Source: JAEZPW01 sp035629075
Lineage (GTDB): Bacteria; Acidobacteriota; Terriglobia; Terriglobales; Acidobacteriaceae
Assembly: GCA_035629075.1 (NCBI GenBank)
Contig: DASPIK010000010.1
Span: 65,716-129,715 of the forward strand
DNA: 64,000 bases
Reading direction: 5' to 3'
Positions 1 through 8,154 of this stretch are shown in pieces. The notes beneath the pieces are model-generated. The model saw nothing but the letters and a program-made list of their open reading frames with translations, did no database searches and had not been told where the DNA came from. The position numbers and the translations under genes are program-made. Each line of letters opens with the position of its first letter. The stretch's first letter is position 1.

Positions 1-653
1 GTCCTGACAGCTACGTGTTCGGGCGCTCGGTGAACGAGAGCCGTGAAGCGATGGGGCGGCAACTCGCGCGCGAGTCTGCGGTGGATGCCGACATAGTCGT
101 TGCCGTGCCGGATTCCGGCGTTCCAGCCGCAGTGGGATTCGCGGCGGAAAGCGGCATCCCGTATCGAGTGGGACTGGTGCGCAGCCACTATGTTGGCCGG
201 ACTTTCATTGAGCCAGAGCAAGGGATGCGCGATTTCGGCGTGAAGCTGAAGCTGAACCCCGTGAAGAGCATCATCCAGGGGAAGCGCGTAATCCTTATCG
301 ATGACTCGATCGTGCGCGGTACGACGAGCAAGAAAATCGTTCGGCTCATCCGGAATGCCGGGGCGAAAGAAGTGCACATGCGGATCTCGTGTCCACCGAC
401 GATCTCGCCCTGTTACTACGGTGTGGATACGCCCAGCAAGAAGCAACTGATCGCCGCCAACAAGTCGATTGAGGAAATTCGAGAATTCGTGGGCGCAGAC
501 TCGCTGGCGTATCTTTCGATGGAAGGTCTTAAGGCAGCGTGTGGTGATGGCCTGGAAAACACGTACTGCACTGCCTGTTACACCGGCGACTATCCGACCG
601 ACTGGGTAGGCATCGAGGATATTCAGCCAGCAGTGGTGACGAAGATTGGATGA
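1..653 (+). CDS. purF: Amidophosphoribosyltransferase, C-terminal part (5' end outside window)
   Basis: This is the C-terminal part of glutamine phosphoribosylpyrophosphate amidotransferase, which makes 5-phosphoribosylamine in the first committed step of purine synthesis. The reading frame is open from base 3 (P-D-S-Y-V-F-G-R-S), a typical internal PurF stretch, so the GTG at 15 is an internal Val codon and not a start. The PRPP-binding loop V-I-L-I-D-D-S-I-V-R-G-T-T is clear, as are the preceding V-P-D-S-G and G-L-V-R-S-H-Y-V-G-R-T-F-I motifs. The late cysteine-containing segment (T-Y-C-T-A-C-Y) fits the clostridial/Bacillus type that carries an Fe-S cluster; that assignment is from family knowledge. 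The stop codon lies inside a TGATT-rich repeat. Confidence 0.97.
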   Translation, partial: PDSYVFGRSVNESREAMGRQLARESAVDADIVVAVPDSGVPAAVGFAAESGIPYRVGLVRSHYVGRTFIEPEQGMRDFGVKLKLNPVKSIIQGKRVILIDDSIVRGTTSKKIVRLIRNAGAKEVHMRISCPPTISPCYYGVDTPSKKQLIAANKSIEEIREFVGADSLAYLSMEGLKAACGDGLENTYCTACYTGDYPTDWVGIEDIQPAVVTKIG

Positions 654-681
654 TTGGATGATTGAATGATTTGATGATTGA
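646..681 (+). repeat. TGATT-rich degenerate repeat starting at the purF stop codon
   Basis: Five imperfect units of the form gattgGATGATT/gaATGATT/tgATGATTg run through the purF stop codon into the 3' UTR. Similar arrays sit at the ends of the genes stopping at 1136, 21185 and 25929, always in the sense orientation. No stem-loop is apparent in the array itself. Confidence 0.7.
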
Positions 682-701
682 AGGCTCAGCAGTAATTAGA
701 C

Positions 702-732
702 GGCCCACATTAGCTCATCGCTCATGTGGGCC
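702..732 (+). terminator. Possible terminator of purF
   Basis: A perfect 9-bp inverted repeat (GGCCCACAT ... ATGTGGGCC) with a 13-nt loop lies about 50 nt after purF. It is followed by ATTCCGTTTT, a weak T-run, so intrinsic termination is plausible but not certain. Confidence 0.5.
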
Positions 733-802
733 ATTCCGTTTTCGGCGGGTACAAGATCAGAGGATTGGATCATTTGGTGAATGCTGCCTTGCTTCAGCGA
801 GC

Positions 803-1060
803 TCAGTTCTGATCTGAAGTCCGCTTCTTGCGACGGCCACCGCGCGACTTAGTTCGGGTCTGCGCGGTTTCGTTTCTGTTGCCGAAAATCGTCTGGAATT
901 TTTGTTCGGTGAAGAACACGATGCTACCCAGCCCGAGTCGATCGTATATCTCAGCTCGCCACCGCGTAATAACCACAAAGAGCACAAATAGCGTGATCAT
1001 TTCGCGCAGAACTTCGAGTTGATCGCCTGGAAACAGCCATTCCAATAGTTTCATGTTCAT
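803..1060 (-). CDS. Small hypothetical membrane protein
   Basis: Unrecognised protein of about 85 residues if started at the ATG at 1060 (M-N-M-K-L-L-E-W-L-F-P-G). One hydrophobic segment (residues about 17-33, M-I-T-L-F-V-L-F-V-V-I) is followed by a basic tail (R-G-G-R-R-K-K-R), which would place the C-terminus in the cytoplasm. The frame extends upstream to 1111 but that part looks non-coding. No strong ribosome-binding site is visible. It lies between convergent purF and the downstream end of the 1136-2191 gene, on the same strand as the latter. It could be a real small gene or a chance frame. Confidence 0.45.
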   Translation of the reverse strand: MNMKLLEWLFPGDQLEVLREMITLFVLFVVITRWRAEIYDRLGLGSIVFFTEQKFQTIFGNRNETAQTRTKSRGGRRKKRTSDQN

Positions 1061-1108
1061 CAATGGCCGGATGTCTATCCGAGTGGCAGCTAAGTCGCGC
1101 CTGCTCGT

Positions 1109-1145
1109 CAATCATCAAATCGTAGAATCATTGAATCATCCAATT
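1109..1145 (-). repeat. TGATT-rich repeat at the stop codon of the 1136-2191 gene
   Basis: Read on the minus strand this is ATTGGATGATTCAATGATT followed by CTACGATTTGATGATTG. The stop codon of the upstream membrane-protein gene (A-E-I-G-stop) is the first TGA of the array. This is the same arrangement, with the same last two residues Ile-Gly, as purF. Confidence 0.65.
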
Positions 1146-2191
1146 TCCGCCGGCGGAGGCGTTGGCCACATCATTGCTGCCAAAGGTTCGTATCGCGGCG
1201 CGAAGAAGTGCAGTGCGTAGGACTGGAAGAAGACGGCGATCGGCACGGATAGGGTCGCCATGACAGTGATCATCAGCGCGAAGGCGATGACGACGAACAG
1301 GATCAGCATGGTGACAGTGAAGGCACTCCAGGCAATGCTGCCACCGGCTCCGAAGATGCCGAGCGCAACCGCGATCAAGACAGCGGGAACCACCAATATG
1401 ACGATCAATGCCAGGCTGATGATAGCGACGATGATGCCGGCGGCCATGGCCAACACGATCTTGAATCCCACATACCCGGCATAGCTTCCTTTTTGCGCGC
1501 GGAGAGCGAGTATCAGCCTGCGCCATCCCTCCATTGGGCTGATTCCCTCGGCCGCCATCATCGGGACAACGAAATCTTTCGTGAGCACCCAGATCAGCAA
1601 TCCGGCAAGAATAACGATGATCGCGAGTCCTACTAATACTGTCCCGCCCAGAATGAGCAGGAGGAGATGTTCGCGCGGAGCTCTGAACACGCCCGCACGC
1701 CAAGCCGCAAGCACCGGAAGACCAAAGAAGATTGCGTAGATCCCCAGCATGATGAGCGTGAACACAAGCTGCCACAGGAACAAGGCGTTTCCGTGAAGCT
1801 TCCAACGCCGCCAGCCCTGACGAATGCGGGGTTGTCCGGTAATGACGCCCTCAAAGAGAACGAACCGGAGCACGCTAGATACGTAGAGGAACAGCAGGTA
1901 GACCACAACAAAGATGACGGCCGCGAGAAGAATCCAAGGCAACACCTTCTCCAGCGGGGGCCATGTGAATGGCGCGGCAGCGAATCCCTGCGAAGAGCCC
2001 GACTGTGACGGCGCGCTGCCTCCGAAATTCCCGCTAGGCACGCCGCCGCCGTTCGACATCTCTCCGGTGAAAAAGGCCAGGAAGGCAAACCGCAACCAGA
2101 TTCCCAGTCGAAACGGCTGAAACAGTACTGCTCGTACGCGGTTCATGGCAGGCTTCACCGCGTCGATCGCATTGATTGGCGCCGGGGTCAT
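1136..2191 (-). CDS. Multi-spanning membrane protein of unknown function
   Basis: A 351-residue integral membrane protein. The N-terminus (M-T-P-A-P-I-N-A-I-D-A-V-K-P-A-M-N-R-V) precedes a first hydrophobic stretch near residues 28-42, then a Gly/Ser/Pro-rich loop (about 45-72). At least six further hydrophobic segments follow (about 84-110, 134-165, 177-205, 243-275, 280-300 and 300-325). The overall shape, with a K-P/F-R-L-G-x-W-x-R motif near the start, resembles predicted permease-like proteins of unknown function common in Acidobacteria. No catalytic motif was seen. The last codons merge into a TGATT-rich repeat. I do not assign a function. Confidence 0.82.
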   Translation of the reverse strand: MTPAPINAIDAVKPAMNRVRAVLFQPFRLGIWLRFAFLAFFTGEMSNGGGVPSGNFGGSAPSQSGSSQGFAAAPFTWPPLEKVLPWILLAAVIFVVVYLLFLYVSSVLRFVLFEGVITGQPRIRQGWRRWKLHGNALFLWQLVFTLIMLGIYAIFFGLPVLAAWRAGVFRAPREHLLLLILGGTVLVGLAIIVILAGLLIWVLTKDFVVPMMAAEGISPMEGWRRLILALRAQKGSYAGYVGFKIVLAMAAGIIVAIISLALIVILVVPAVLIAVALGIFGAGGSIAWSAFTVTMLILFVVIAFALMITVMATLSVPIAVFFQSYALHFFAPRYEPLAAMMWPTPPPAEIG

Positions 2192-2492
2192 AGCCAGAAA
2201 GGTTACCGTGCTTCGACGAGTCTTGAAAGGAGAATTGAAGAACCGGGTAATCGGGCGATCGGGCCATTTGAGCTATCGGGCCATCGGCCATCGGGCCATC
2301 GGCACGAAAGGTGTCGATGTGGGGTGAGGAGTGTTGACGCTGTGAGACAGCGTTTAAGTAACTTTCGGCAGGTGCTGTAATCACGAGTCGGTCCCATCGG
2401 TTCCGAGTGACGAGAAAGTCACTTACAGCCGAAACATTGGGTATGTAAGTATCTGCGTCAAAGAAACAATTTTCATGCCGAGGGGGCTGTGT
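2192..2492. other. Intergenic region with ATCGGGCC repeats
   Basis: This region holds the 5' flank of the minus-strand membrane-protein gene and of the small plus-strand ORF at 2493. From about 2249 to 2302 it contains a degenerate array built on ATCGGGCC/ATCGGCC units, interrupted by TTTGAGCT. No gene was supported here. Confidence 0.5.
2249..2302. repeat. Short degenerate ATCGGGCC/ATCGGCC array
   Basis: The sequence repeats ATCGGGCgATCGGGCC, then TATCGGGCC, ATCGGCC, ATCGGGCC and ATCGGC. Units are 7-9 bp with period slippage, as in simple-sequence arrays. It lies about 60-110 bp upstream of the start of the 1136-2191 gene. Confidence 0.6.
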
Positions 2493-2777
2493 ATGTACGC
2501 ACCTGAGGTCAACGTTCGCGTATTCCCGGGGCTGGAGACGGATTCGGCACAGTTGGCACTGCAACGCCTGGCCGTCGCTGAGCGGGAAGAACCGCGTGCG
2601 GCAATAAGGCCGACAGCGCGCAGGGCCAACGGAACCTTATCCTTCATACCGGTCGAGTTCATCATGTTTTGCGCGTCGATGGGTGTTTTTGTGGGCCTGT
2701 ACCTCTGGTCGAACGGGAGATTGCAGCCGGCTGTGCGGGTCGCACAGGCGCTGCTAGGCCAAGTGGGGCTCCGGTAG
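2493..2777 (+). CDS. Small hypothetical protein with one membrane segment
   Basis: Unrecognised 94-residue protein. The ATG at 2493 is chosen over the one at 2475 because GAGGGGG lies 6-7 nt before it. The N-terminal half is polar (M-Y-A-P-E-V-N-V-R-V-F-P-G). Residues about 53-72 (I-P-V-E-F-I-M-F-C-A-S-M-G-V-F-V-G-L-Y-L) form one likely transmembrane helix. It ends about 100 nt before a strong stem-loop. Nothing around it suggests a role. Confidence 0.45.
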   Translation: MYAPEVNVRVFPGLETDSAQLALQRLAVAEREEPRAAIRPTARRANGTLSFIPVEFIMFCASMGVFVGLYLWSNGRLQPAVRVAQALLGQVGLR

Positions 2778-2875
2778 GTAAGGGCTTCGATTGCGTGCGC
2801 CGTAACACCTCCGGTTCGGCGTACGAAAATGCACTCGCTCGTAAGCAGTAGTAAAGTATCGCTCCAAAGCTAAAA

Positions 2876-2898
2876 GGCCGGGTCACTGTGACCCGGCC
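2876..2898 (-). terminator. Intrinsic terminator, probably bidirectional
   Basis: A 23-bp near-perfect palindrome (GGCCGGGTCAC-T-GTGACCCGGCC) lies between the convergent small ORF and the M13 peptidase gene. Read on the minus strand it is followed by TTTTAGCTTT; on the plus strand by CCTTCTTTTTAC. It can therefore serve both directions. Confidence 0.85.
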
Positions 2899-2922
2899 CC
2901 TTCTTTTTACTTCGGTTCAGAC

Positions 2923-4959
2923 TTACCAAACGCGGCAGGCGTTTGCACTGACCATCGGCTGGCCAGCCTTGCAGCTGAACGCCTTCTGGAACGCCTCGGA
3001 GTTCACAACCACGCCGTTGACGCGGAACTCTCCCGGCGAGTGCGGGTCGGTGACGGCGAGCACGCGGGCGGTTTCCGGCGTTACGTTCTGGCACCAGACC
3101 TGTGCCCAGCCGAGGAAGAAGCGCTGCTCCGGCGTGAAACCTTCCATTTCAGGAAGGATCGCTTCGGGTTTGTTCTTCTTGCGTTCCTGCATGGCCATGT
3201 AAGCCAACAGGACGCCGCCGTTATCGGAAGTGTTCTCGCCCAGGGTCAGCTTACCGTTGAGCTTCACCCCTTCGACAGGCGAGTACTGCTCGTACTGCTG
3301 CACGAGGCAGTTGGTACGCTGTTCGAACTCGGCCTTGTCGGTGTCGGTCCACCAGCTCTTGAGGTTGCCGTCGCCGTCGAACTTGGCACCCTGATCGTCG
3401 AAGCCGTGGGTGAGTTCATGGCCGATGACAGCGCCGATTCCGCCGTAGTTCACGGCATCATCGCGCGTTGCATGGTAGAACGGAACCTGCAGGATGCCAG
3501 CCGGGAAGTTGATGTTGTTCTGTGACGGGCTGTAGTAAGCGTTGACGGTCGGAGGCGTCATGCTCCATTCCAGCTTATCAACGGGCTTTCCGATTTTATT
3601 TAGCTGGCGGCGCACTTCGAATTCGTCTGCGCGCTGCGTGTTGCCGACGAAGTCATTGGGCAGGATTTTGACGGAGCTGTAGTCGCGCCACCTGTCCGGG
3701 TAGCCGATCTTGTTGGTGACCTTTGCGAGCTTTTCCTCGCCCTTCTTCTTTGTTTCGTCGCTCATCCAGGTCAGCGTCTTGAGGTCGGCACCCATTGCGT
3801 GCTCGATGCCGTTGACGAGTTCAAGTGTGCGTTGCTTGGCTTCGGGCGGGAAGTTCTTGGCCACATAAAGCTGGCCGAGCGCTTCGCCGAGGGCGCCGTC
3901 AGTGTACTGGGTGCAGCGCTTCCAACGCGCTTCCAGTTCCTTCTGGCCGCGCAGGTACTTGTTCCAGAAATTGAAGTTTTCCTGAACGAATGCGTCGGAG
4001 AGCATGGACGACATGGAACGTACATACTTCCAGCGAAGATAAGTCTTCCAGTCTTCGAGAGGGACCGTCTCCAGAGCCTTGTTGATAGCCTTGAAGAATT
4101 CGGGGTTTGCGACGTTCAAGTCGGTGAACTTCGGCGCTCCAGTGCCGACGAAGAACTTATTGATCTCGAAGTTCGGCGCGATCTTGTCCAGTTCGGCCAC
4201 GGTCATCTTGTGGTCGCGATTGCGCGGGTCGCGGCGGGCGACGCGGTCCATGTTGGCCTTGGCCAGTTCGGTTTCAACAGCCATCACCTTGGCGGCCAGC
4301 GCCGCGGCGGCTTCCGGTTTCTCACCCGAGAGTTCGAACATCTTCTGCACGTGGGCGACGTAGCGCTGCTGCGTTTCCTTCGACTTGGCGTCTTCCTTCA
4401 GATAGTACTCGCGATCCGGCAGCGAAATGCCACCATCGCCTACGTGAGCGATCGTTATGCGGGCGTCGTGCAGGTCGGCCGCAGCCCCGAAGCCAAACAG
4501 CGTGCCGACGCCCTCCTTATAGAGGTGGGCGACTTCGGCCATGAGTTCGCTGCGGTTCTTGATGGCGTTGATGCGCTGCAAGCCCGCCTGGAGTGGTTTC
4601 GCCCCGGCAGCGTTTACGGCCTTCTCGTCCATGCAAGCGGCATAGTAGTCGCCGACCTTCTGCTGGATGGCATCGCGCTTTGTGCCCGGCTTGGAGTAGG
4701 TCTCAAGAATGTCGTGCAAAACAACACGGTTGCGCTCGGCTAGTTCATCGAAGCGCCCCCATCGTGTCTTGTCGCCGGGAATCGGGTTGTTCGCCATCCA
4801 ACTGCCGCAGGCGAACTTGTAGAAGTTGACGCAAGGATCGACCGACTTGTCCAGAGCTTTGACTTCGAACGTCTGGGTGCCGGCGTTCGCATTGCCCGCC
4901 TGCGCTAGCGCAAGTCCGGCAAAGGCGAGTACAAACGCGCACAATTTCAGAAGACGCAT
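2923..4959 (-). CDS. pepO: M13 family metallopeptidase (PepO/neprilysin-like), exported
   Basis: Zinc endopeptidase of the neprilysin family, 678 residues, the usual length for bacterial PepO. A signal peptide covers residues 1-19 (ending A-L-A-Q-A), so it acts outside the cytoplasmic membrane. The N-terminal M13 domain starts with V-D-P-C-V-N-F-Y-K-F-A-C-G-S-W. The zinc site is H-E-L-T-H at 514-518 with the third ligand in E-N-T-S-D (Glu575, with Asp579). The substrate-binding N-A-Y-Y-S-P motif lies before it and the C-terminal C-R-V-W matches the family ending. The gene is monocistronic, with a strong terminator 25 nt after the stop. It probably degrades oligopeptides in the envelope or medium; the substrate is unknown. 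Confidence 0.95.
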   Translation of the reverse strand: MRLLKLCAFVLAFAGLALAQAGNANAGTQTFEVKALDKSVDPCVNFYKFACGSWMANNPIPGDKTRWGRFDELAERNRVVLHDILETYSKPGTKRDAIQQKVGDYYAACMDEKAVNAAGAKPLQAGLQRINAIKNRSELMAEVAHLYKEGVGTLFGFGAAADLHDARITIAHVGDGGISLPDREYYLKEDAKSKETQQRYVAHVQKMFELSGEKPEAAAALAAKVMAVETELAKANMDRVARRDPRNRDHKMTVAELDKIAPNFEINKFFVGTGAPKFTDLNVANPEFFKAINKALETVPLEDWKTYLRWKYVRSMSSMLSDAFVQENFNFWNKYLRGQKELEARWKRCTQYTDGALGEALGQLYVAKNFPPEAKQRTLELVNGIEHAMGADLKTLTWMSDETKKKGEEKLAKVTNKIGYPDRWRDYSSVKILPNDFVGNTQRADEFEVRRQLNKIGKPVDKLEWSMTPPTVNAYYSPSQNNINFPAGILQVPFYHATRDDAVNYGGIGAVIGHELTHGFDDQGAKFDGDGNLKSWWTDTDKAEFEQRTNCLVQQYEQYSPVEGVKLNGKLTLGENTSDNGGVLLAYMAMQERKKNKPEAILPEMEGFTPEQRFFLGWAQVWCQNVTPETARVLAVTDPHSPGEFRVNGVVVNSEAFQKAFSCKAGQPMVSANACRVW

Positions 4960-5261
4960 AGTTCCTCGTTGATATGGAATGAGAAATCGCAGTTTATATC
5001 AGGCCGAGCGAAAGACAAGAGTACCTGGGCACACGAACCCCTTCCTGTCCTTGAACTGGTTAGACGAGAGTACCCGGGAGTCGTGAGCGATGGAGTCGTG
5101 ATGGCGCCGCGCCGGCGAGCCGACGGGAGTACAAGCGGTGTTCAAGCAGCGACAACCGCAGCAAAATCGCGGCTGTTGTTCAACTCTGGGCAACATCGCT
5201 GCTGCATGGGCGCGTCCTATGAACAACGCGTGAGTGGGCACGACCCGGAGTAAAAAAACCC
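4960..5261. other. Divergent intergenic region
   Basis: About 300 bp between the divergently transcribed M13 peptidase and phosphoesterase genes. It must hold both promoters, but I could not pick out convincing -35/-10 elements. GGAG lies 11 nt before the ATG at 5262 and is a weak ribosome-binding site. Confidence 0.4.
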
Positions 5262-6725
5262 ATGCCATCTTCGTCTCGTTCGGTGTTAACGCTGTCAGTC
5301 TGTCTGTTCCTGGTGCTGCTGACCGGTTGCGGCGGTAGCAGTTCAAGCGGCAATCCGAGCAATCCACCGGGGAACGGTGGAGGCCAAACCGGTTCCGATA
5401 TTCGCGCCGTTAATCACGTGCTCGCGATGATGCAGGAGAACCGGTCGTTCGACAGCTACTTCTGGGCAATGACGGACTACCGCCGGCGCAACAACATCCC
5501 GATCAACAGCAGCGACGGAAAAATCAAGGACGGTAGCGATCCGGACGCAGCCAAGATGGCAACCAACAACATCTCCCCTGCGACTGGGCAAGCGATCGCG
5601 CCCTACCATACAGGATCGATCTGCACGGAAGACCTCACGCCCGACTGGGCCGAAAGCCACAAGCAGATGAATCTGGAGAACCCTGCGGCGGCTGGACCGG
5701 GATCGCCAATGAACGGATTTGTGACCGTCGCGTATGGTCTGTCGCAGTTCTACCAGGTGCTGGCCGATAAGGATGGCCATCGCGCAATGGGGTATTTCGA
5801 CGAGAACGACCTTAACTATTACTACTTCGTGGCTTCGCAGTTCGCTATGGCTGACATGTTCTTCTCGCCGGTGGCGACGCGAACCTCTGCCAACCGGATG
5901 TACTTTCACGCGGGCACATCGCAGGGACTCGTGCATCCCGACTCCAGCACCATAACCCAATTGAATGCGAAGACGATCTGGCGCGCGCTGGACGAAAAGG
6001 GCGTGAGCTGGAAAATTTATGTTTCGGACTGGGGGATCAATAACTGGACGTTCTTCAACTTCTTCACGGACTCAAACGACCTCGCTCGCCGCGCGAAGAT
6101 TGTGCCAATCGACGAATATTTCAGCGATGTGGCGAACGGCACGTTGCCGGCTGTGGCATTTATCGAAACCGGTATGTCCACGGGGCGGGACGAACACCCG
6201 ACGAATAATCCCGGAGTTGGCGTTCCCGTGCCGCCAGAGCAGGCCATTCGCGTCCAAAGCGGAGCTGCCTGGACGGCGAGGATCATCAACGCGCTCATGA
6301 ATAGTCCGTCGTGGAAGGACAGCGTGTTCTTCTGGACCTTTGACGAGGGCGGCGGAGCTTTCGATCACGTGCCGCCGATCTCGGTCGTCAACCCGGACGG
6401 AATCAAGCCCAGGGATCTCGATCCCGTTAAGGACTGCTTCGGTCAGCCCTGCTCAAACTTCGATTTCAACATCACCGGGTTCCGGGTGCCGAACTTCATC
6501 GTCTCGCCCTTTGCCAAGAAGCATTACGTGTCGCACACGCCGATGGACTTCACGGCGATTTTGAAGTTCATCGAGACGCGCTGGGAAATACCCCCGCTAA
6601 CGGAGCGTGATCGAAGCATGCCCGACATGACCGAGTTCTTCGACTTCAGGAATCCGCCGTGGGCAACGCCGCCCACGCCACCCGCACAGAAGGTGAATGG
6701 GATTTGTGATTTCACGAAACAGTAG
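5262..6725 (+). CDS. Phosphoesterase family lipoprotein (phospholipase C / acid phosphatase type)
   Basis: A 487-residue predicted lipoprotein with lipobox L-L-T-G-C (Cys23) followed by a Ser/Gly/Asn/Pro-rich linker (24-45). The catalytic domain begins with V-N-H-V-L-A-M-M-Q-E-N-R-S-F-D-S-Y-F, the hallmark of the PF04185 phosphoesterase family (phospholipase C, AcpA). Further family features are G-P-G-S-P-M-N-G-F, an A-D-M-F-F-S-P stretch, and a metal-binding segment F-D-E-G-G-G-A-F-D-H-V-P-P near residue 362. It ends with the R-D-x-x-M-P-D-M-T-E-F-F-D-F motif. Members hydrolyse phospholipids or phosphomonoesters outside the cell; which of these applies cannot be told from sequence. It is convergent with the next gene. 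Confidence 0.9.
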   Translation: MPSSSRSVLTLSVCLFLVLLTGCGGSSSSGNPSNPPGNGGGQTGSDIRAVNHVLAMMQENRSFDSYFWAMTDYRRRNNIPINSSDGKIKDGSDPDAAKMATNNISPATGQAIAPYHTGSICTEDLTPDWAESHKQMNLENPAAAGPGSPMNGFVTVAYGLSQFYQVLADKDGHRAMGYFDENDLNYYYFVASQFAMADMFFSPVATRTSANRMYFHAGTSQGLVHPDSSTITQLNAKTIWRALDEKGVSWKIYVSDWGINNWTFFNFFTDSNDLARRAKIVPIDEYFSDVANGTLPAVAFIETGMSTGRDEHPTNNPGVGVPVPPEQAIRVQSGAAWTARIINALMNSPSWKDSVFFWTFDEGGGAFDHVPPISVVNPDGIKPRDLDPVKDCFGQPCSNFDFNITGFRVPNFIVSPFAKKHYVSHTPMDFTAILKFIETRWEIPPLTERDRSMPDMTEFFDFRNPPWATPPTPPAQKVNGICDFTKQ

Positions 6726-6795
6726 TGGGTAAGGCGCTGTTGCGGTTAGCTGAAGCAGCGCTAAAAACAGGCGCCAAGAGGTAGCAACGCCTTTT

Positions 6796-6886
6796 AACAG
6801 CCAAGAGCTAACTGCCAACAGCGCTATACGCTTCCGCAATTCACGACGAACCTGGCTACTGAAACCAAACACCAACAGCCAAGAGC
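6796..6886. repeat. Pair of 13-bp direct repeats AACAGCCAAGAGC
   Basis: AACAGCCAAGAGC occurs at 6796-6808 and again at 6874-6886, between the convergent phosphoesterase and dehydrogenase genes. A diverged relative (AACAGGCGCCAAGAG) lies just upstream near 6766. No clear hairpin with a T-run was found in this convergent gap. Confidence 0.5.
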
Positions 6887-6890
6887 CTTC

Positions 6891-8063
6891 TTACTTTCCA
6901 TACGTGACGCGATAAATCAATCCGGCTCCGTCGTCGCTGACGTACATGGCGCCATCGGGTCCGAATAGTACGCCGACAGGGCGTCCCGAGACGTCATCGT
7001 TGTTGCGCGCTCCTGGCGGCAGCCATCCGGTGATGAAGTCCTGCGCTCCGCTCTCCGGCTCGCCATTCGCGTTCAAGTGGATGCGCACCACCTTGTACCC
7101 GGTCGGGATGGAACGGTTCCAGGAGCCGTGAAATGCAACGAACATGTCTCCGCGATAGTCGACGGGGAACATGTTGCCGTTGTTGATAGCGAGGCCGAGT
7201 GGCGCCGAGTGTGCCTGCATCTCGACTTTGGCAGGGATGGTTGACTGGCACCGGTTTTCGTCACCGCCGAACTTCCTGTCGGGCACTCGATTGCCGTAGC
7301 AGTAGGGCCAGCCGAAATCGCCGCCGGTCTTGCCGAGGTCGTTGATCTCTTCGGGAGGAAGATCGTCGCCAAGGTTGTCGGTGCCGTTCTCGCTTGCCCA
7401 AACGGTGCCGGTTCTGTCATTCCAGACCAGGCCCACTGCGTTGCGAAGGCCGCGCGCAAATACTCGGCTTGCTGAACCGTCCGGGTTCATTTCCAGCACC
7501 GCGGCGCGGGCCGGGTCTTTCTCGACGCAGACGTTGCAGCTTGAACCGCTCGAGACGTAGAGCTTGCCATTGCCGAAGACGAGGGTCCGCGTACTGTGAC
7601 CGCGCCCTGAAGGCAGGTCGGCGAGCCTCTGCGGATTTGAGGCGCGCAGTTGCGACTCGTTCCAGTCATAGCGCAGGACCTGGTTTTCGTTGGCGACAAA
7701 AAGTTTGCCGTCGTGAAAAGCGAGCCCGTGGGGACGTCGTTGCCCCGTCAAGACATTCACGGCGCGGGTCGCCCTGCCGGTGCGCTGCGGGTCCGGAAGC
7801 GCAACCACCGCACCCTCGCCGCTTTCGGCCACCAGCAGCACGCCTCCAGGCGTCCACGTCATCATGCGCGCCTCGGGTGCTTCGGCAAACACGCTGATGC
7901 GAAAACCTTCGGGCAGTCTGAGGCGAGGCAGCTCAGAACCGGCCACCGAGGACGGAGCAGGCGCGGGAGGGGCTGCGTTGCTGCCCTGTTCCGAGCCGCC
8001 GTTACCGTTCGAGCAGGCCGTAATCGCGAGCAGCAGCAGGAGAAGCGGTGCAGACTTGCGCAT
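6891..8063 (-). CDS. Glucose/sorbosone dehydrogenase-like lipoprotein
   Basis: A 390-residue member of the glucose/sorbosone dehydrogenase beta-propeller family (PQQ-dependent sugar oxidoreductases). I place the start at the ATG at 8063 because it begins a compact lipoprotein signal (M-R-K-S-A-P-L6-A-I-T-A-C, Cys17), and because the frame upstream runs into the terminator of the preceding gene. Propeller motifs include P-E-G-F-R-I-S-V-F-A, G-V-L-L-V-A-E-S, R-P-H-G-L-A-F-H-D-G-K-L-F-V-A-N, R-G-L-R-N-A-V-G-L-V-W, D-F-G-W-P-Y-C-Y-G and G-P-D-G-A-M-Y-V-S-D-D. The family oxidises aldoses in the periplasm; the actual substrate, and whether PQQ binds, are not known. Confidence 0.88.
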   Translation of the reverse strand: MRKSAPLLLLLLAITACSNGNGGSEQGSNAAPPAPAPSSVAGSELPRLRLPEGFRISVFAEAPEARMMTWTPGGVLLVAESGEGAVVALPDPQRTGRATRAVNVLTGQRRPHGLAFHDGKLFVANENQVLRYDWNESQLRASNPQRLADLPSGRGHSTRTLVFGNGKLYVSSGSSCNVCVEKDPARAAVLEMNPDGSASRVFARGLRNAVGLVWNDRTGTVWASENGTDNLGDDLPPEEINDLGKTGGDFGWPYCYGNRVPDRKFGGDENRCQSTIPAKVEMQAHSAPLGLAINNGNMFPVDYRGDMFVAFHGSWNRSIPTGYKVVRIHLNANGEPESGAQDFITGWLPPGARNNDDVSGRPVGVLFGPDGAMYVSDDGAGLIYRVTYGK

Positions 8064-8101
8064 GCGATGTTGGATGGCGACGAGCATACTGAGGTTCATG
8101 T

Positions 8102-8133
8102 AAAAACCCCGTCCAAGGCGAACTTGGACGGGG
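8102..8133 (-). terminator. Intrinsic terminator of the large beta-helix protein gene
   Basis: On the minus strand, CCCCGTCCAAG-TTCGC-CTTGGACGGGG (stem 11 bp) is followed directly by TTTTTAC. It lies 22 nt after the stop codon of the 8155-11808 gene. The T-run abuts the extended frame of the next gene, which is why I prefer a later start for that gene. Confidence 0.93.
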
Positions 8134-8154
8134 CCCAAGGTGATTTTTGTCCGG

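Noticed and set aside
3799..4743. A 314-residue plus-strand open frame opposite the M13 peptidase gene
   Set aside because: Antisense shadow of a well-supported peptidase gene.
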